Notes: generated by a model from the letters alone, not told the origin. 7,949 bases of DNA from Sulfurimonas sp. (GCA_021157665.1 JAGGWE010000060.1:1-7949), one strand, 5' to 3'; counted from the stretch's first letter, positions 1 through 5,821 are shown. Made by a program: numbers and translations.

Positions 1-303
1 CCAGGTGCATTTGAACTTCCAATGGTTATTGACCAGCTTTTAGCATCTGATAAATATGATGCAGTTTGTGCTTTAGGTGCAGTTATCCGTGGTGCTACTC
101 CTCACTTTGATTATGTTTCTGCTGAAGCAACCAAAGGTATCGCTACAATGAGCCTTAAATACCAAAAACCAGTATCTTTTGGACTTTTAACTACTGATAC
201 AATCGAACAAGCAATTGAGCGAGCTGGAACTAAAGCTGGAAACAAAGGTTTTGAAGCGATGACTACTGTTATCGAGATGATTGACCTTTATGAGGCGCTA
301 TAA
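1..303 (+). CDS. ribH: 6,7-dimethyl-8-ribityllumazine synthase, 3' part
   Basis: This enzyme condenses 5-amino-6-ribitylaminouracil with 3,4-dihydroxy-2-butanone 4-phosphate to give lumazine, the next-to-last step of riboflavin synthesis, in the cytosol. The reading frame is open from base 1 and the window cuts off the N-terminal part. The first visible residues are PGAFELP, a conserved substrate-binding segment that lies about 55 residues into full-length proteins of about 156 residues, so 100 residues are present. The motif GAVIRGATPHFDYV follows; its His, residue 35 of the visible part, matches the family's catalytic histidine. The Met at base 22 is internal, not a start. The stop TAA shares one base with the nusB start (TAATG), which implies one transcript and coupled translation. 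The ribH-nusB order is common in Campylobacterota (recalled, not checked). Confidence 0.96.
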   Translation, partial: PGAFELPMVIDQLLASDKYDAVCALGAVIRGATPHFDYVSAEATKGIATMSLKYQKPVSFGLLTTDTIEQAIERAGTKAGNKGFEAMTTVIEMIDLYEAL

Positions 304-707
304 TGGCAACTAGACATCACGCAAGAATGGCAGTTGTAAGTTTATTGTACGCTTACGATTTAGGAAATGGAAATACATCTGAACACTCTGCAGAGATATT
401 AGAAGAGAAGAAAATCCGTAATAAACAAAAAGATTTTGCACTTGCTTTATATGAGGGTGTTATGGAAAATCTTGAGGCTTGTGATAAGGCAATTGTTGAG
501 CATTTAAAAGAGTGGGATTTTGAGAGGCTTGGTGCAATAGAAAGAGCGACTCTTAGACTTGCAACTTATGAAATTTTATTTGGTGAACTTGATTCTGCTG
601 TTGTTATTAATGAAGCTGTTGAGATTACAAAAGCATTTGGAACAGAACAATCACCTAAGTTTATCAATGGTGTTTTAGATGCCATTTCAAAAGATAAACC
701 AGAGTAG
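303..707 (+). CDS. nusB: Transcription antitermination factor NusB
   Basis: NusB binds ribosomal protein S10 (NusE) and the boxA RNA element to form the core of the antitermination complex acting on rRNA operons. The product has 134 residues, close to the usual 130-140. The N-terminus, ATRHHARMAVVSLLYAYDL, matches the conserved NusB opening with its basic RNA-binding Arg/His cluster. The C-terminal half has the expected signatures ERATLRLATYEI and VVINEAVEITKAFG, and ends near KFINGVLDAI. GAGG at 292-295 is a good ribosome binding site 7 bases before the ATG, although translation is also coupled to ribH by a one-base overlap. The next gene begins 5 bases after the stop. Confidence 0.96.
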   Translation: MATRHHARMAVVSLLYAYDLGNGNTSEHSAEILEEKKIRNKQKDFALALYEGVMENLEACDKAIVEHLKEWDFERLGAIERATLRLATYEILFGELDSAVVINEAVEITKAFGTEQSPKFINGVLDAISKDKPE

Positions 708-712
708 TTTGA

Positions 713-925
713 ATGAAAAAAATTACTTTATTATTTTCTCTTCTGTTTAGTTCATATTTATTTGCTTCTAATGGCTTAGTTTCAGAGGCTAAAATAGACG
801 ATAGTGTTTTTGGTATGGATGCTTGGTTTCAGATATTTAGTGGATTTTTTACTGTATCTATTTTATTTTATTTAACATATAGATTTTTAGTAAAAAAAGA
901 GATGGTAACTCCAAGAGATGAGTAG
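713..925 (+). CDS. Small exported or membrane protein, unknown function
   Basis: I do not recognise this 70-residue protein. Residues 1-18 (MKKITLLFSLLFSSYLFA) look like a signal peptide with a Lys-Lys n-region, a hydrophobic core and a plausible cleavage site after LFA. A second hydrophobic stretch lies at about residues 38-58 and is followed by a basic flank (YRFLVKKE), so the mature protein probably spans the inner membrane once with a short cytosolic tail. It starts 5 bases after nusB, and its last 8 bases overlap the mqnC start (ATGAGTAG), so it is co-translated with housekeeping genes. That placement supports a real gene rather than a chance ORF. Its role may be linked to its neighbours, but nothing in the sequence shows this. 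Confidence 0.8.
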   Translation: MKKITLLFSLLFSSYLFASNGLVSEAKIDDSVFGMDAWFQIFSGFFTVSILFYLTYRFLVKKEMVTPRDE

Positions 926-1964
926 ATTAACTAAAGAAGAAGCCTTAGATTTAATCAAAAATGCTGATTTGAAAACACTTGGAAAAATGGCAAGTGCTAG
1001 AAAAAAAGAGCTTCATCCAAAAGGTATTACAACTTTTGTAGTTGATAGAAATATAAACTATACTAATATTTGTTGGGTAGATTGTAAGTTTTGTGCATTT
1101 TATAGACATGAAAAAGATGCTGATGCTTATGTACTTACATTTGAAGAGATTGACGCAAAAATAGATGAACTTTTAGAAATTGGTGGAACTCAGATTTTAT
1201 TTCAAGGTGGAGTTCATCCTAAGTTACAAATAGAGTGGTATGAGGATTTAGTTGAACATATTCATACTAAATATCCTCAAATTACCATTCATGGTTTTTC
1301 CTCTATTGAGATTGATTATATTGCTAAGGTTTCTCGCATAAGTGTTGAAGAGGTTTTAGGGCGACTAAAAGCTAAAGGTTTAGCTTCTATCCCAGGTGCT
1401 GGTGCTGAGATTTTAAGTGATAAGGTTCGTGATATTATCGCTCCTAAAAAGATTGACTCTGATGTTTGGATAGATATTCATAGAAAGGCTCATAAGCTTG
1501 ATATTATGAGTACAGCTACAATGATGTATGGGACTATCGAGACGGATGAAGATATTGTCGAGCATTTTGACATGGTTAGAAAACTTCAAGATGAAACTGG
1601 TGGTTTTCGTGCTTTTATCATGTGGAGTTTTCAATCAGATAACACAGAACTTCTTCGCCAGATTCCAGATATGGAGAAACCATCTTCAAATCGTTATCTT
1701 AGACTTTTAGCCGTTGCAAGATTATACCTTGATAATGTGCCAAATATCCAAAGTTCATGGGTGACACAAGGTCCATATATTGGACAGATGGCACTAAAAT
1801 TTGGTGCAAATGATTTAGGTTCAACGATGATGGAAGAGAATGTTGTAAGTTCAGCAGGTGCTGCTTATTCGATGGCAAAAGAGGAACTTATCTATCTCAT
1901 ACAAGATTTAGGTGAAACACCAGCTGTTAGAAATACAGCTTATGAAACTTTAGAGATTTTTTAA
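918..1964 (+). CDS. mqnC: Dehypoxanthine futalosine cyclase (radical SAM)
   Basis: MqnC cyclises dehypoxanthine futalosine to its cyclic form, the radical step of the futalosine route to menaquinone, the respiratory quinone of Campylobacterota. The protein has 348 residues, in line with the family. The radical SAM cluster motif CX3CX2C is at Cys52, Cys56 and Cys59, in the context NYTNICWVDCKFCAFYRHE, which is typical of the MqnC/MqnE/CofH group. GGTQILFQGGVHPKL and HGFSSIEIDY, followed by GAGAEILSDKVRDIIAPKK, are family signatures, and the latter with TATMMYGTIET favours MqnC over MqnE. The start overlaps the preceding gene by 8 bases and the stop TAA shares one base with the next ATG, so translation is probably coupled on both sides. 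In Campylobacter and Helicobacter the substrate derives from aminodeoxyfutalosine cleaved by MTA nucleosidase (established knowledge). Confidence 0.94.
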   Translation: MSRLTKEEALDLIKNADLKTLGKMASARKKELHPKGITTFVVDRNINYTNICWVDCKFCAFYRHEKDADAYVLTFEEIDAKIDELLEIGGTQILFQGGVHPKLQIEWYEDLVEHIHTKYPQITIHGFSSIEIDYIAKVSRISVEEVLGRLKAKGLASIPGAGAEILSDKVRDIIAPKKIDSDVWIDIHRKAHKLDIMSTATMMYGTIETDEDIVEHFDMVRKLQDETGGFRAFIMWSFQSDNTELLRQIPDMEKPSSNRYLRLLAVARLYLDNVPNIQSSWVTQGPYIGQMALKFGANDLGSTMMEENVVSSAGAAYSMAKEELIYLIQDLGETPAVRNTAYETLEIF

Positions 1965-3244
1965 TGAAAATATTTTTAACACTACTAATTTTAGGACAGA
2001 TACTTATGGCAGCGACTATAGAATATATTGAGACAAAGAGTTTAAAAATACCAGTAATTTTTGAATATGACAATAGACTCCCTCTTGTAACAATGCAGTT
2101 TACATTTACAAATAGTGGAAGTATTACAGACACAACAAAATCAGGTTTAGCAAAAATGAGTGCTAAAGTAATGAATGAAGGTACTAAAAAACTTGGGAGT
2201 AGTGCTTTTGCAGAGGCACTAGAGTCTAAAGCTATTCATATATCTTCATCAACTGGAACTGAAACCTTTGTTATAGAAGTTGGAAGTTTAAAAGAGAATT
2301 TTGATGATGCTTTAGTTTATTTTGAGACTCTTTTAAAAGATCCAAATCTTACAGATAAGGCACTTGATAAAGTAAAAAATACAACTATTGGTTCACTTAG
2401 TCGAAAAGAGAATGATTTTGATTATATTGCAGGTAATGAGTTGAAATCTATTCTTTTTAAAGGGAGTGTTTTAGCAAATTCATCTTCTGGAACGATAGAG
2501 AGTGTAAAAAGTATTGAGTTAAATGATGTCAAAAACTTTATAAAAACTAATCTTGTAAGGGAAAAACTGATTGTAGTTTTAGGTGGAGATATAGATTTAA
2601 AAACTGCAAAAGTAAAAATAGCTAAAATAATTTCATCATTAAACAAGGGTAAAAAAACTGAAGTTAAAAACTATACAGTTACAAAAACTCCTAAAGAGAG
2701 TATTCTTAAAAAAGAAACACAACAAGCTTATGTTTATTTTGGTTCACCTTACAATATGAAATCTGGTGATGAGGATTATTATAAGGCGAGAGTTGCTACT
2801 TTTATACTTGGAACTGGTGGATTTGGTTCAAGACTTATGGAAGAGATTAGAGTTAAAAGAGGTTTGGCATACTCTGCTTATGCAAGAGTAAGTATTACAA
2901 AATCAAGCTCTTACATGACGGGTTATCTTCAAACAAAATTAGAGTCTATGGATGAGGCTAAAAAAACTGTTAAAGAGGTTGTGGCTAAGTTTGTAAAGAG
3001 TGGTGTAACAAAAGAGGAGTTAGAACAAACTAAAAAGTTCTTGCTTGGAAGTGAGCCTTTAAGAGTTGAAACAATGAGTCAAAGACTAAACCGTACTTTT
3101 ATGGAGTTTTATAAAGGGCAAGATTTAGGACACTCAAAAGCTGAACTTAAAAAAATAGAAAAATTAAAACTAAAAGATTTAAATGCTTTTATAAAAGAAC
3201 ATAAAGAGATTTTAGAGATGAGTTTTGCGATAGTAACCAAATAA
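1964..3244 (+). CDS. Secreted M16-family peptidase homologue lacking the zinc motif
   Basis: This 426-residue protein has the two-lobed M16 (pitrilysin/processing peptidase) architecture. Residues 1-17 form a signal peptide (MKIFLTLLILGQILMAA), so it acts in the periplasm. In active M16 enzymes the segment GLAHFLEH(M)...GT carries the inverted zinc motif HxxEH. Here the aligned segment is GLAKMSAKVMNEGT (residues 61-74), with Lys64, Ala67 and Lys68 in place of His, Glu and His, so it cannot bind zinc in the usual way. The C-terminal lobe keeps its substrate-binding signature EIRVKRGLAYSAY, with Arg296 and Tyr303. This fits the non-catalytic partner subunit known in M16 heterodimers. The catalytic partner is not in the window. 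The start shares one base with the mqnC stop. From memory, H. pylori also has an M16 homologue (ymxG) beside mqnC, which would make this a conserved pair. Confidence 0.9.
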   Translation: MKIFLTLLILGQILMAATIEYIETKSLKIPVIFEYDNRLPLVTMQFTFTNSGSITDTTKSGLAKMSAKVMNEGTKKLGSSAFAEALESKAIHISSSTGTETFVIEVGSLKENFDDALVYFETLLKDPNLTDKALDKVKNTTIGSLSRKENDFDYIAGNELKSILFKGSVLANSSSGTIESVKSIELNDVKNFIKTNLVREKLIVVLGGDIDLKTAKVKIAKIISSLNKGKKTEVKNYTVTKTPKESILKKETQQAYVYFGSPYNMKSGDEDYYKARVATFILGTGGFGSRLMEEIRVKRGLAYSAYARVSITKSSSYMTGYLQTKLESMDEAKKTVKEVVAKFVKSGVTKEELEQTKKFLLGSEPLRVETMSQRLNRTFMEFYKGQDLGHSKAELKKIEKLKLKDLNAFIKEHKEILEMSFAIVTK

Positions 3245-3345
3245 GTAAAAAAAGAATCTTAGTAAAAATATGTCAATTTGCCAAGTTTTTGAGGTAAAAG
3301 TGAAAAATTAGTTAGAATTTGAGTGTTCCCAGCCATTACTGACTA
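3245..3345. other. AT-rich intergenic stretch with no gene
   Basis: I see no ORF, tRNA or convincing terminator here. The upstream operon ends without a clear hairpin and T-run. The last 30 bases (3320-3349) are richer in G+C than the rest and may contain promoter or RNA sequence for the small locus that follows, but no clean -35 box is visible. Confidence 0.5.
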
Positions 3346-3360
3346 GGATAAAAATTGCCG
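3344..3360 (+). promoter_or_regulatory. Possible -10 region for the 25-codon ORF
   Basis: The sequence TAGGATAAA at 3344-3352 contains weak -10-like hexamers (TAGGAT, GATAAA). A start 6 to 8 bases downstream would put the RNA 5' end at about 3357-3360, inside or just after AATTGCCG, the left arm of the long inverted repeat. No good -35 is visible, but that is usual for Campylobacterota promoters. This is a weak call. Confidence 0.25.
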
Positions 3361-3368
3361 AAAGAAGG
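3361..3368 (+). promoter_or_regulatory. Ribosome binding site of the 25-codon ORF
   Basis: AAAGAAGG ends 5 bases before the ATG at 3374, a good Shine-Dalgarno match and spacing. Its last G is also the first base of the start-codon hairpin, and most of the site would be looped out if the two ends of the message paired. Confidence 0.5.
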
Positions 3369-3388
3369 TTAAGATGAAATATCTTAAC
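3368..3388 (+). promoter_or_regulatory. Hairpin sequestering the start codon of the 25-codon ORF
   Basis: GTTAAGAT (3368-3375) and ATCTTAAC (3381-3388) form a perfect 8-bp stem with a 5-base loop. The A and U of the start codon at 3374-3376 are in the stem and its G opens the loop, so this fold should hinder initiation. The left arm can instead pair with TCTTAAC at 3471-3477, so two folds compete. On the minus strand the same hairpin could serve as the antisense RNA terminator. Confidence 0.5.
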
Positions 3389-3451
3389 ATAATCCTGAAG
3401 ATTTTAATGATAATTTATGTTATCGCTAAAATAATAAACGGATTAAGTTAG
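3374..3451 (+). CDS. Putative 25-residue hydrophobic peptide, toxin-like
   Basis: This ATG-to-TAG ORF begins MKYLNIILKILMIIYVI and ends AKIINGLS. It is almost all Ile, Leu, Met, Val and Tyr, with Lys at positions 2, 9 and 19, which suggests one cationic membrane-inserting helix. It has a proper ribosome binding site at 3361-3368. The ORF lies inside an inverted repeat, its start codon is in a hairpin and its stop overlaps another, and a strong promoter motif faces it on the opposite strand. Type I toxins of bacteria share this size, composition and RNA context, but I recognise no sequence family. It could instead be a leader peptide or a chance ORF in a structured RNA. Confidence 0.45.
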   Translation: MKYLNIILKILMIIYVIAKIINGLS

Positions 3452-3470
3452 AGGGCTCGAACCCTCTAAC
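3447..3470. other. Perfect 9-bp hairpin overlapping the small ORF stop
   Basis: GTTAGAGGG (3447-3455) and CCCTCTAAC (3462-3470) form a perfect 9-bp stem with a 6-base loop, CTCGAA. The small ORF's stop codon (3449-3451) is in the left arm. No T-run follows on either strand, so it is not a standard intrinsic terminator. It more likely protects or shapes an RNA: the 3' part of the sense message or the 5' end of the antisense one. Confidence 0.6.
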
Positions 3471-3481
3471 TCTTAACGGCA

Positions 3482-3490
3482 ATTATAACA
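3482..3490 (-). promoter_or_regulatory. Extended -10 promoter facing the 25-codon ORF
   Basis: On the minus strand this reads TGTTATAAT, a perfect TGnTATAAT extended -10 element. Extended -10 promoters do not need a strong -35, and none is obvious upstream. Transcription would start near 3475 and run antisense to the ORF at 3374-3451. Confidence 0.5.
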
Positions 3491-3504
3491 TAAAAAGGAA
3501 AACT

Positions 3505-3612
3505 ATGGAAAATTTAGAAGATATAGTATTTACTCTCATTATAGTAGTTATGGTTTTTATGATTGGTAATTTACAAAAACGAATTAAAAATTTAGAAGAT
3601 AAAATAAGTTAA
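3505..3612 (+). CDS. Putative 35-residue single-TM protein upstream of recG
   Basis: The ORF starts at ATG 3505 with AAAAAGGA (3492-3499) 5 bases before it, a strong ribosome binding site. The protein begins MENLEDIV, has one hydrophobic stretch at about residues 7-21 (IVFTLIIVVMVFMIG), and ends in a charged heptad-like tail (LQKRIKNLEDKIS) that could form a short coiled coil. It resembles small bitopic membrane proteins. The stop lies 5 bases before the recG ATG, and recG has no clear ribosome binding site of its own, so reading this ORF may be what brings ribosomes to recG. I do not recognise a family and infer no function beyond that coupling. Confidence 0.6.
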   Translation: MENLEDIVFTLIIVVMVFMIGNLQKRIKNLEDKIS

Positions 3613-3617
3613 AACTT

Positions 3618-5411
3618 ATGAAAATTACAAAAGATATTCAAACAAAGTTTGATAAACTTGGTATTAATAGTTGGAGTGAACTTGCTCTGATTATTCCTCA
3701 CTCTTATGAAGATTTTAGACTTCATGATAAACTTCAAACCCACAAAGCACAACTTATAGATGCAACAGTAGAATCAGTTTTTCGAGCTCCTAACTCTATT
3801 CAAATAACTTTTTTTGCTCATAATTTTGGGTACACTATAACTGGAGTTTTATTTCGTCCTAAGCCCTATATGATGCACCAATTTCAAGTGGGAAATAGAG
3901 ATTATTACTATGGGATAGTAGAGTGTAAGGTTGGTAGTTGTAGTATGGCAATGCCAAGGAAAATTACTACTATTGGAGCAATTACTCCAAAGTATAAATC
4001 AAATCTTCGTAATGATGTTATGGGTAGATTTATAGCAAAAAATCTTACTTTTGAAAATTTAAAGTCAGAAGGCTTAAACGATAAAGTTATAACAGAGGTT
4101 TTAAAACTACACAATCCTAGCGATGAACTTTTAGAAAATTCTGAGTTAAGTCCTGAATCTGTGGAAGCATTAAAATATATAGAACTGTTTTCTTATATGA
4201 AAATATTAGCAGGAAAAAGACGATATTTTGAAGCTAGTAAATCAAAACTTTGTAGATATAAAAAATGGGCAGAAAATTTACCTTTTAAATTGACTGATGA
4301 ACAGTTAACTACTATCGAAGATATTAAAAAAGATTTCAAAAAAGATGTAGCATCCAAGAGGATGATAGTTGGTGATGTTGGTAGTGGTAAAACAATGGTG
4401 ATAATGGCTAGTGTAGAGATGATGTTACCATCTCGTTCTATCTTAATGGCACCTACTACGATTTTAGCTAAACAGCTTTTTGAAGAGGCACAACTTCATC
4501 TTCCACATGCCAAGACTGTTTTAATTACTAACAAAAGTAAGAAGATAGATTTAAGTGAGTTTGATTTTATTATCGGAACTCATGCCTTACTTTACCGTGA
4601 ACTTCCACATGCCGACTTGGTTATGGTTGATGAGCAACACCGTTTTGGAACTCAGCAGAGAAATATGCTTGAAAAATTAGTAAGTAGTGGTGAAAAGAAA
4701 CCTCATTTCTTACAATTTTCTGCAACTCCAATCCCTAGAACTCAAGCTATGATAGAGACTGCAAATATAGATGTAAGTTTGATAACTTCTACACCATTTA
4801 AAAAAGATATTGCAAGTCAGGTTATTCATAAAGGTGATTTTCAAGATTTACTCCAAAATATTAGAAGTGAAATATCTAAAGGAAATCAAGTTCTTTTAGT
4901 TTATCCTCTAGTTGAGCAAAGTGAAGTTATTGAGTATCAAAGTATTGAAGAGGCTAGGGGATATTGGGAAAAGAACTTTAATAATGTATATGCAACTCAT
5001 GGAAAAGATAAAGAAAAAGAACAAGTGCTTTTAGATTTTAGAGAGAAAGGAGATATTCTTATAGCAACGACGGTTGTAGAGGTAGGAATATCTTTGCCAA
5101 GACTTAGTACGGTTGTGATTGTAGGTGCTGAGAGATTAGGACTTTCAACTCTTCATCAACTTCGTGGACGAGTTAGTAGAACAGGTTTAAAAGGTTACTG
5201 CTTTCTTTATACAAATCAAAACTCATCTGATAGACTTGATAAATTTGTAGAAACTACAAGTGGTTTTGATATTGCAAATCTTGATTTGAAATTTAGAAAA
5301 AGTGGTGATTTGTTAAAAGGAACAAATCAGAGTGGAAGTCAATTTAAGTGGGTTGATTTAGCTGAAGATGAAGAGATAGTTAGAAAGGTAAAGAGAGATT
5401 TAGAAATTTAG
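3618..5411 (+). CDS. recG: ATP-dependent DNA helicase RecG
   Basis: RecG is a superfamily 2 translocase that remodels stalled replication forks and Holliday junctions. The protein has 597 residues, shorter than the E. coli enzyme (693) but similar to Campylobacter RecG; the N-terminal region before the wedge domain is reduced. The RecG signature near the start is present (IIPHSYEDFRLHD). The helicase core shows Walker A GDVGSGKT at residues 252-259, the DEQH box at 338-341 (DEQHRFGTQQR), SATPIPRT at 368-375, and motif VI LHQLRGRVSRTG with Gly517-Arg518 and Arg521. The family usually has GRVGR, so Ser520 is a small deviation. The C-terminal translocation segment is present as DLKFRKSGDLLKGTNQSG, where many homologues have LRGPG. 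The start 5 bases after a 35-codon ORF suggests translational coupling. Confidence 0.95.
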   Translation: MKITKDIQTKFDKLGINSWSELALIIPHSYEDFRLHDKLQTHKAQLIDATVESVFRAPNSIQITFFAHNFGYTITGVLFRPKPYMMHQFQVGNRDYYYGIVECKVGSCSMAMPRKITTIGAITPKYKSNLRNDVMGRFIAKNLTFENLKSEGLNDKVITEVLKLHNPSDELLENSELSPESVEALKYIELFSYMKILAGKRRYFEASKSKLCRYKKWAENLPFKLTDEQLTTIEDIKKDFKKDVASKRMIVGDVGSGKTMVIMASVEMMLPSRSILMAPTTILAKQLFEEAQLHLPHAKTVLITNKSKKIDLSEFDFIIGTHALLYRELPHADLVMVDEQHRFGTQQRNMLEKLVSSGEKKPHFLQFSATPIPRTQAMIETANIDVSLITSTPFKKDIASQVIHKGDFQDLLQNIRSEISKGNQVLLVYPLVEQSEVIEYQSIEEARGYWEKNFNNVYATHGKDKEKEQVLLDFREKGDILIATTVVEVGISLPRLSTVVIVGAERLGLSTLHQLRGRVSRTGLKGYCFLYTNQNSSDRLDKFVETTSGFDIANLDLKFRKSGDLLKGTNQSGSQFKWVDLAEDEEIVRKVKRDLEI

Positions 5412-5536
5412 TGTAAAATTTCATATATATAGATAGTCTAAAGAGCAACAAGGTTGCGTGGGCTTCCTGCCGAAGGAAACCAAGCGTTAGCGTAGATAAA
5501 GGAATTACTTCCTTTGTCGTAACAAAAGGAGAATAG
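5412..5536 (+). promoter_or_regulatory. Structured leader upstream of the parvulin gene
   Basis: This spacer has a G+C-rich core (5445-5492, more than half G+C) in an AT-rich region. Visible stems are GCAAC/GTTGC (5445-5449, 5453-5457), TTCC/GGAA (5464-5467, 5475-5478), and AAAGGAA/TTCCTTT (5498-5504, 5509-5515; loop TTAC). The right arm of the last stem can also pair with AAAGGAG at 5525-5531, the ribosome binding site of the next gene. The two pairings exclude each other: one frees the site and the other hides it. No terminator T-run is present. It may be a translational switch or a dispersed intergenic repeat; I do not recognise a known riboswitch class. Confidence 0.4.
5524..5531 (+). promoter_or_regulatory. 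Strong ribosome binding site of the parvulin gene
   Basis: AAAAGGAG ends 5 bases before the ATG at 5537. This near-consensus site fixes the start codon and can be hidden by pairing with 5509-5515. Confidence 0.7.
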
Positions 5537-5812
5537 ATGTGGGCAACAGCAAGTCACATATTAGTGGATACAGAAGAAAGATGTAATGAGATTAAAACAG
5601 AGATAGAAAATGGTTTAAGTTTTGGGGATGCTGCAAAAGCAAATTCAACTTGTCCTTCATCTGCTCAAGGTGGAGATTTAGGTAAATTTGGTCCTGGGCA
5701 AATGGTTCCTGAGTTTGATAAAGCAATCTTTAGTGGAGATGTTGGAGTTCTTTATGGTCCAATTAAAACACAATTTGGTTATCACTTAATCGATATTACA
5801 GGTAGAGGTTAG
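5537..5812 (+). CDS. PpiC-type peptidyl-prolyl cis-trans isomerase (parvulin)
   Basis: Single-domain parvulins speed cis-trans isomerisation of X-Pro bonds. The 91-residue product is the size of E. coli PpiC and aligns along its whole length by eye. ASHILV (His7) is the conserved opening, followed by a helical segment, then CPSSAQGGDLGKFGPGQMVPEFD with Cys39 and Asp47, and TQFGYHLI with His83. His7, Cys39 and His83 match the conserved active-site residues of the family. There is no signal peptide, so it should be cytosolic, unlike SurA- or PrsA-type proteins with a parvulin domain. It has its own strong ribosome binding site and a structured leader, and aguB follows after 9 bases, so the two are probably co-transcribed. 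No functional link to aguB is apparent. Confidence 0.92.
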   Translation: MWATASHILVDTEERCNEIKTEIENGLSFGDAAKANSTCPSSAQGGDLGKFGPGQMVPEFDKAIFSGDVGVLYGPIKTQFGYHLIDITGRG

Positions 5813-5821
5813 TTTTAAGCT

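Larger units (their letters stand above)
3363..3475 (-). ncRNA. Predicted antisense RNA opposite the 25-codon ORF
   Basis: The extended -10 box at 3482-3490 points leftward, so transcription should begin near 3475 and run across the whole small ORF on the opposite strand. The RNA would open with the hairpin formed by 3447-3470. It could end after the hairpin 3368-3388, which on this strand is followed by CTTCTTT, a modest U-rich tail. That gives an RNA of about 110 nt fully complementary to the ribosome binding site, start codon and coding sequence. The geometry resembles IsoA antitoxin RNAs of Helicobacter. Start and end are inferred; no expression evidence is available. Confidence 0.35.
3353..3484. 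repeat. Inverted repeat AATTGCCG / CGGCAATT enclosing the 25-codon ORF
   Basis: AATTGCCG at 3353-3360 is the exact reverse complement of CGGCAATT at 3477-3484. A second segment extends the match: GTTAAGA at 3368-3374 is complementary to TCTTAAC at 3471-3477, which abuts the right arm (sharing C3477). In RNA the 3' end could therefore pair with the 5' end in two blocks, looping out AAAGAAG of the ribosome binding site. This would be a long-distance closure of the message. The same arms could instead be the ends of a small mobile element of about 130 bp. Confidence 0.6.

Noticed and set aside
1413..1710. ORFs of 60 to 73 codons on both strands inside mqnC
   Set aside because: They lie in other frames of a well-supported gene, have no recognisable domain and no supporting ribosome binding site.
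1927..2646. Minus-strand ORFs of 68 and 74 codons within the M16 gene
   Set aside because: Shadow frames of an AT-rich coding sequence without family features.
3447..3470. T-arm-like sequence (minus strand GAGGGTTCGAGCCCTC), suggesting a tRNA or tmRNA end
   Set aside because: The stem closes on a 6-base loop, not the 7-base T-loop, and no acceptor, D or anticodon arm can be built around it.
3447..3490. Intrinsic terminator at the 9-bp hairpin
   Set aside because: No T-run follows the stem on either strand.
3908..4114. Minus-strand ORF of 68 codons within recG
   Set aside because: Antisense to a conserved helicase gene with no recognisable features.
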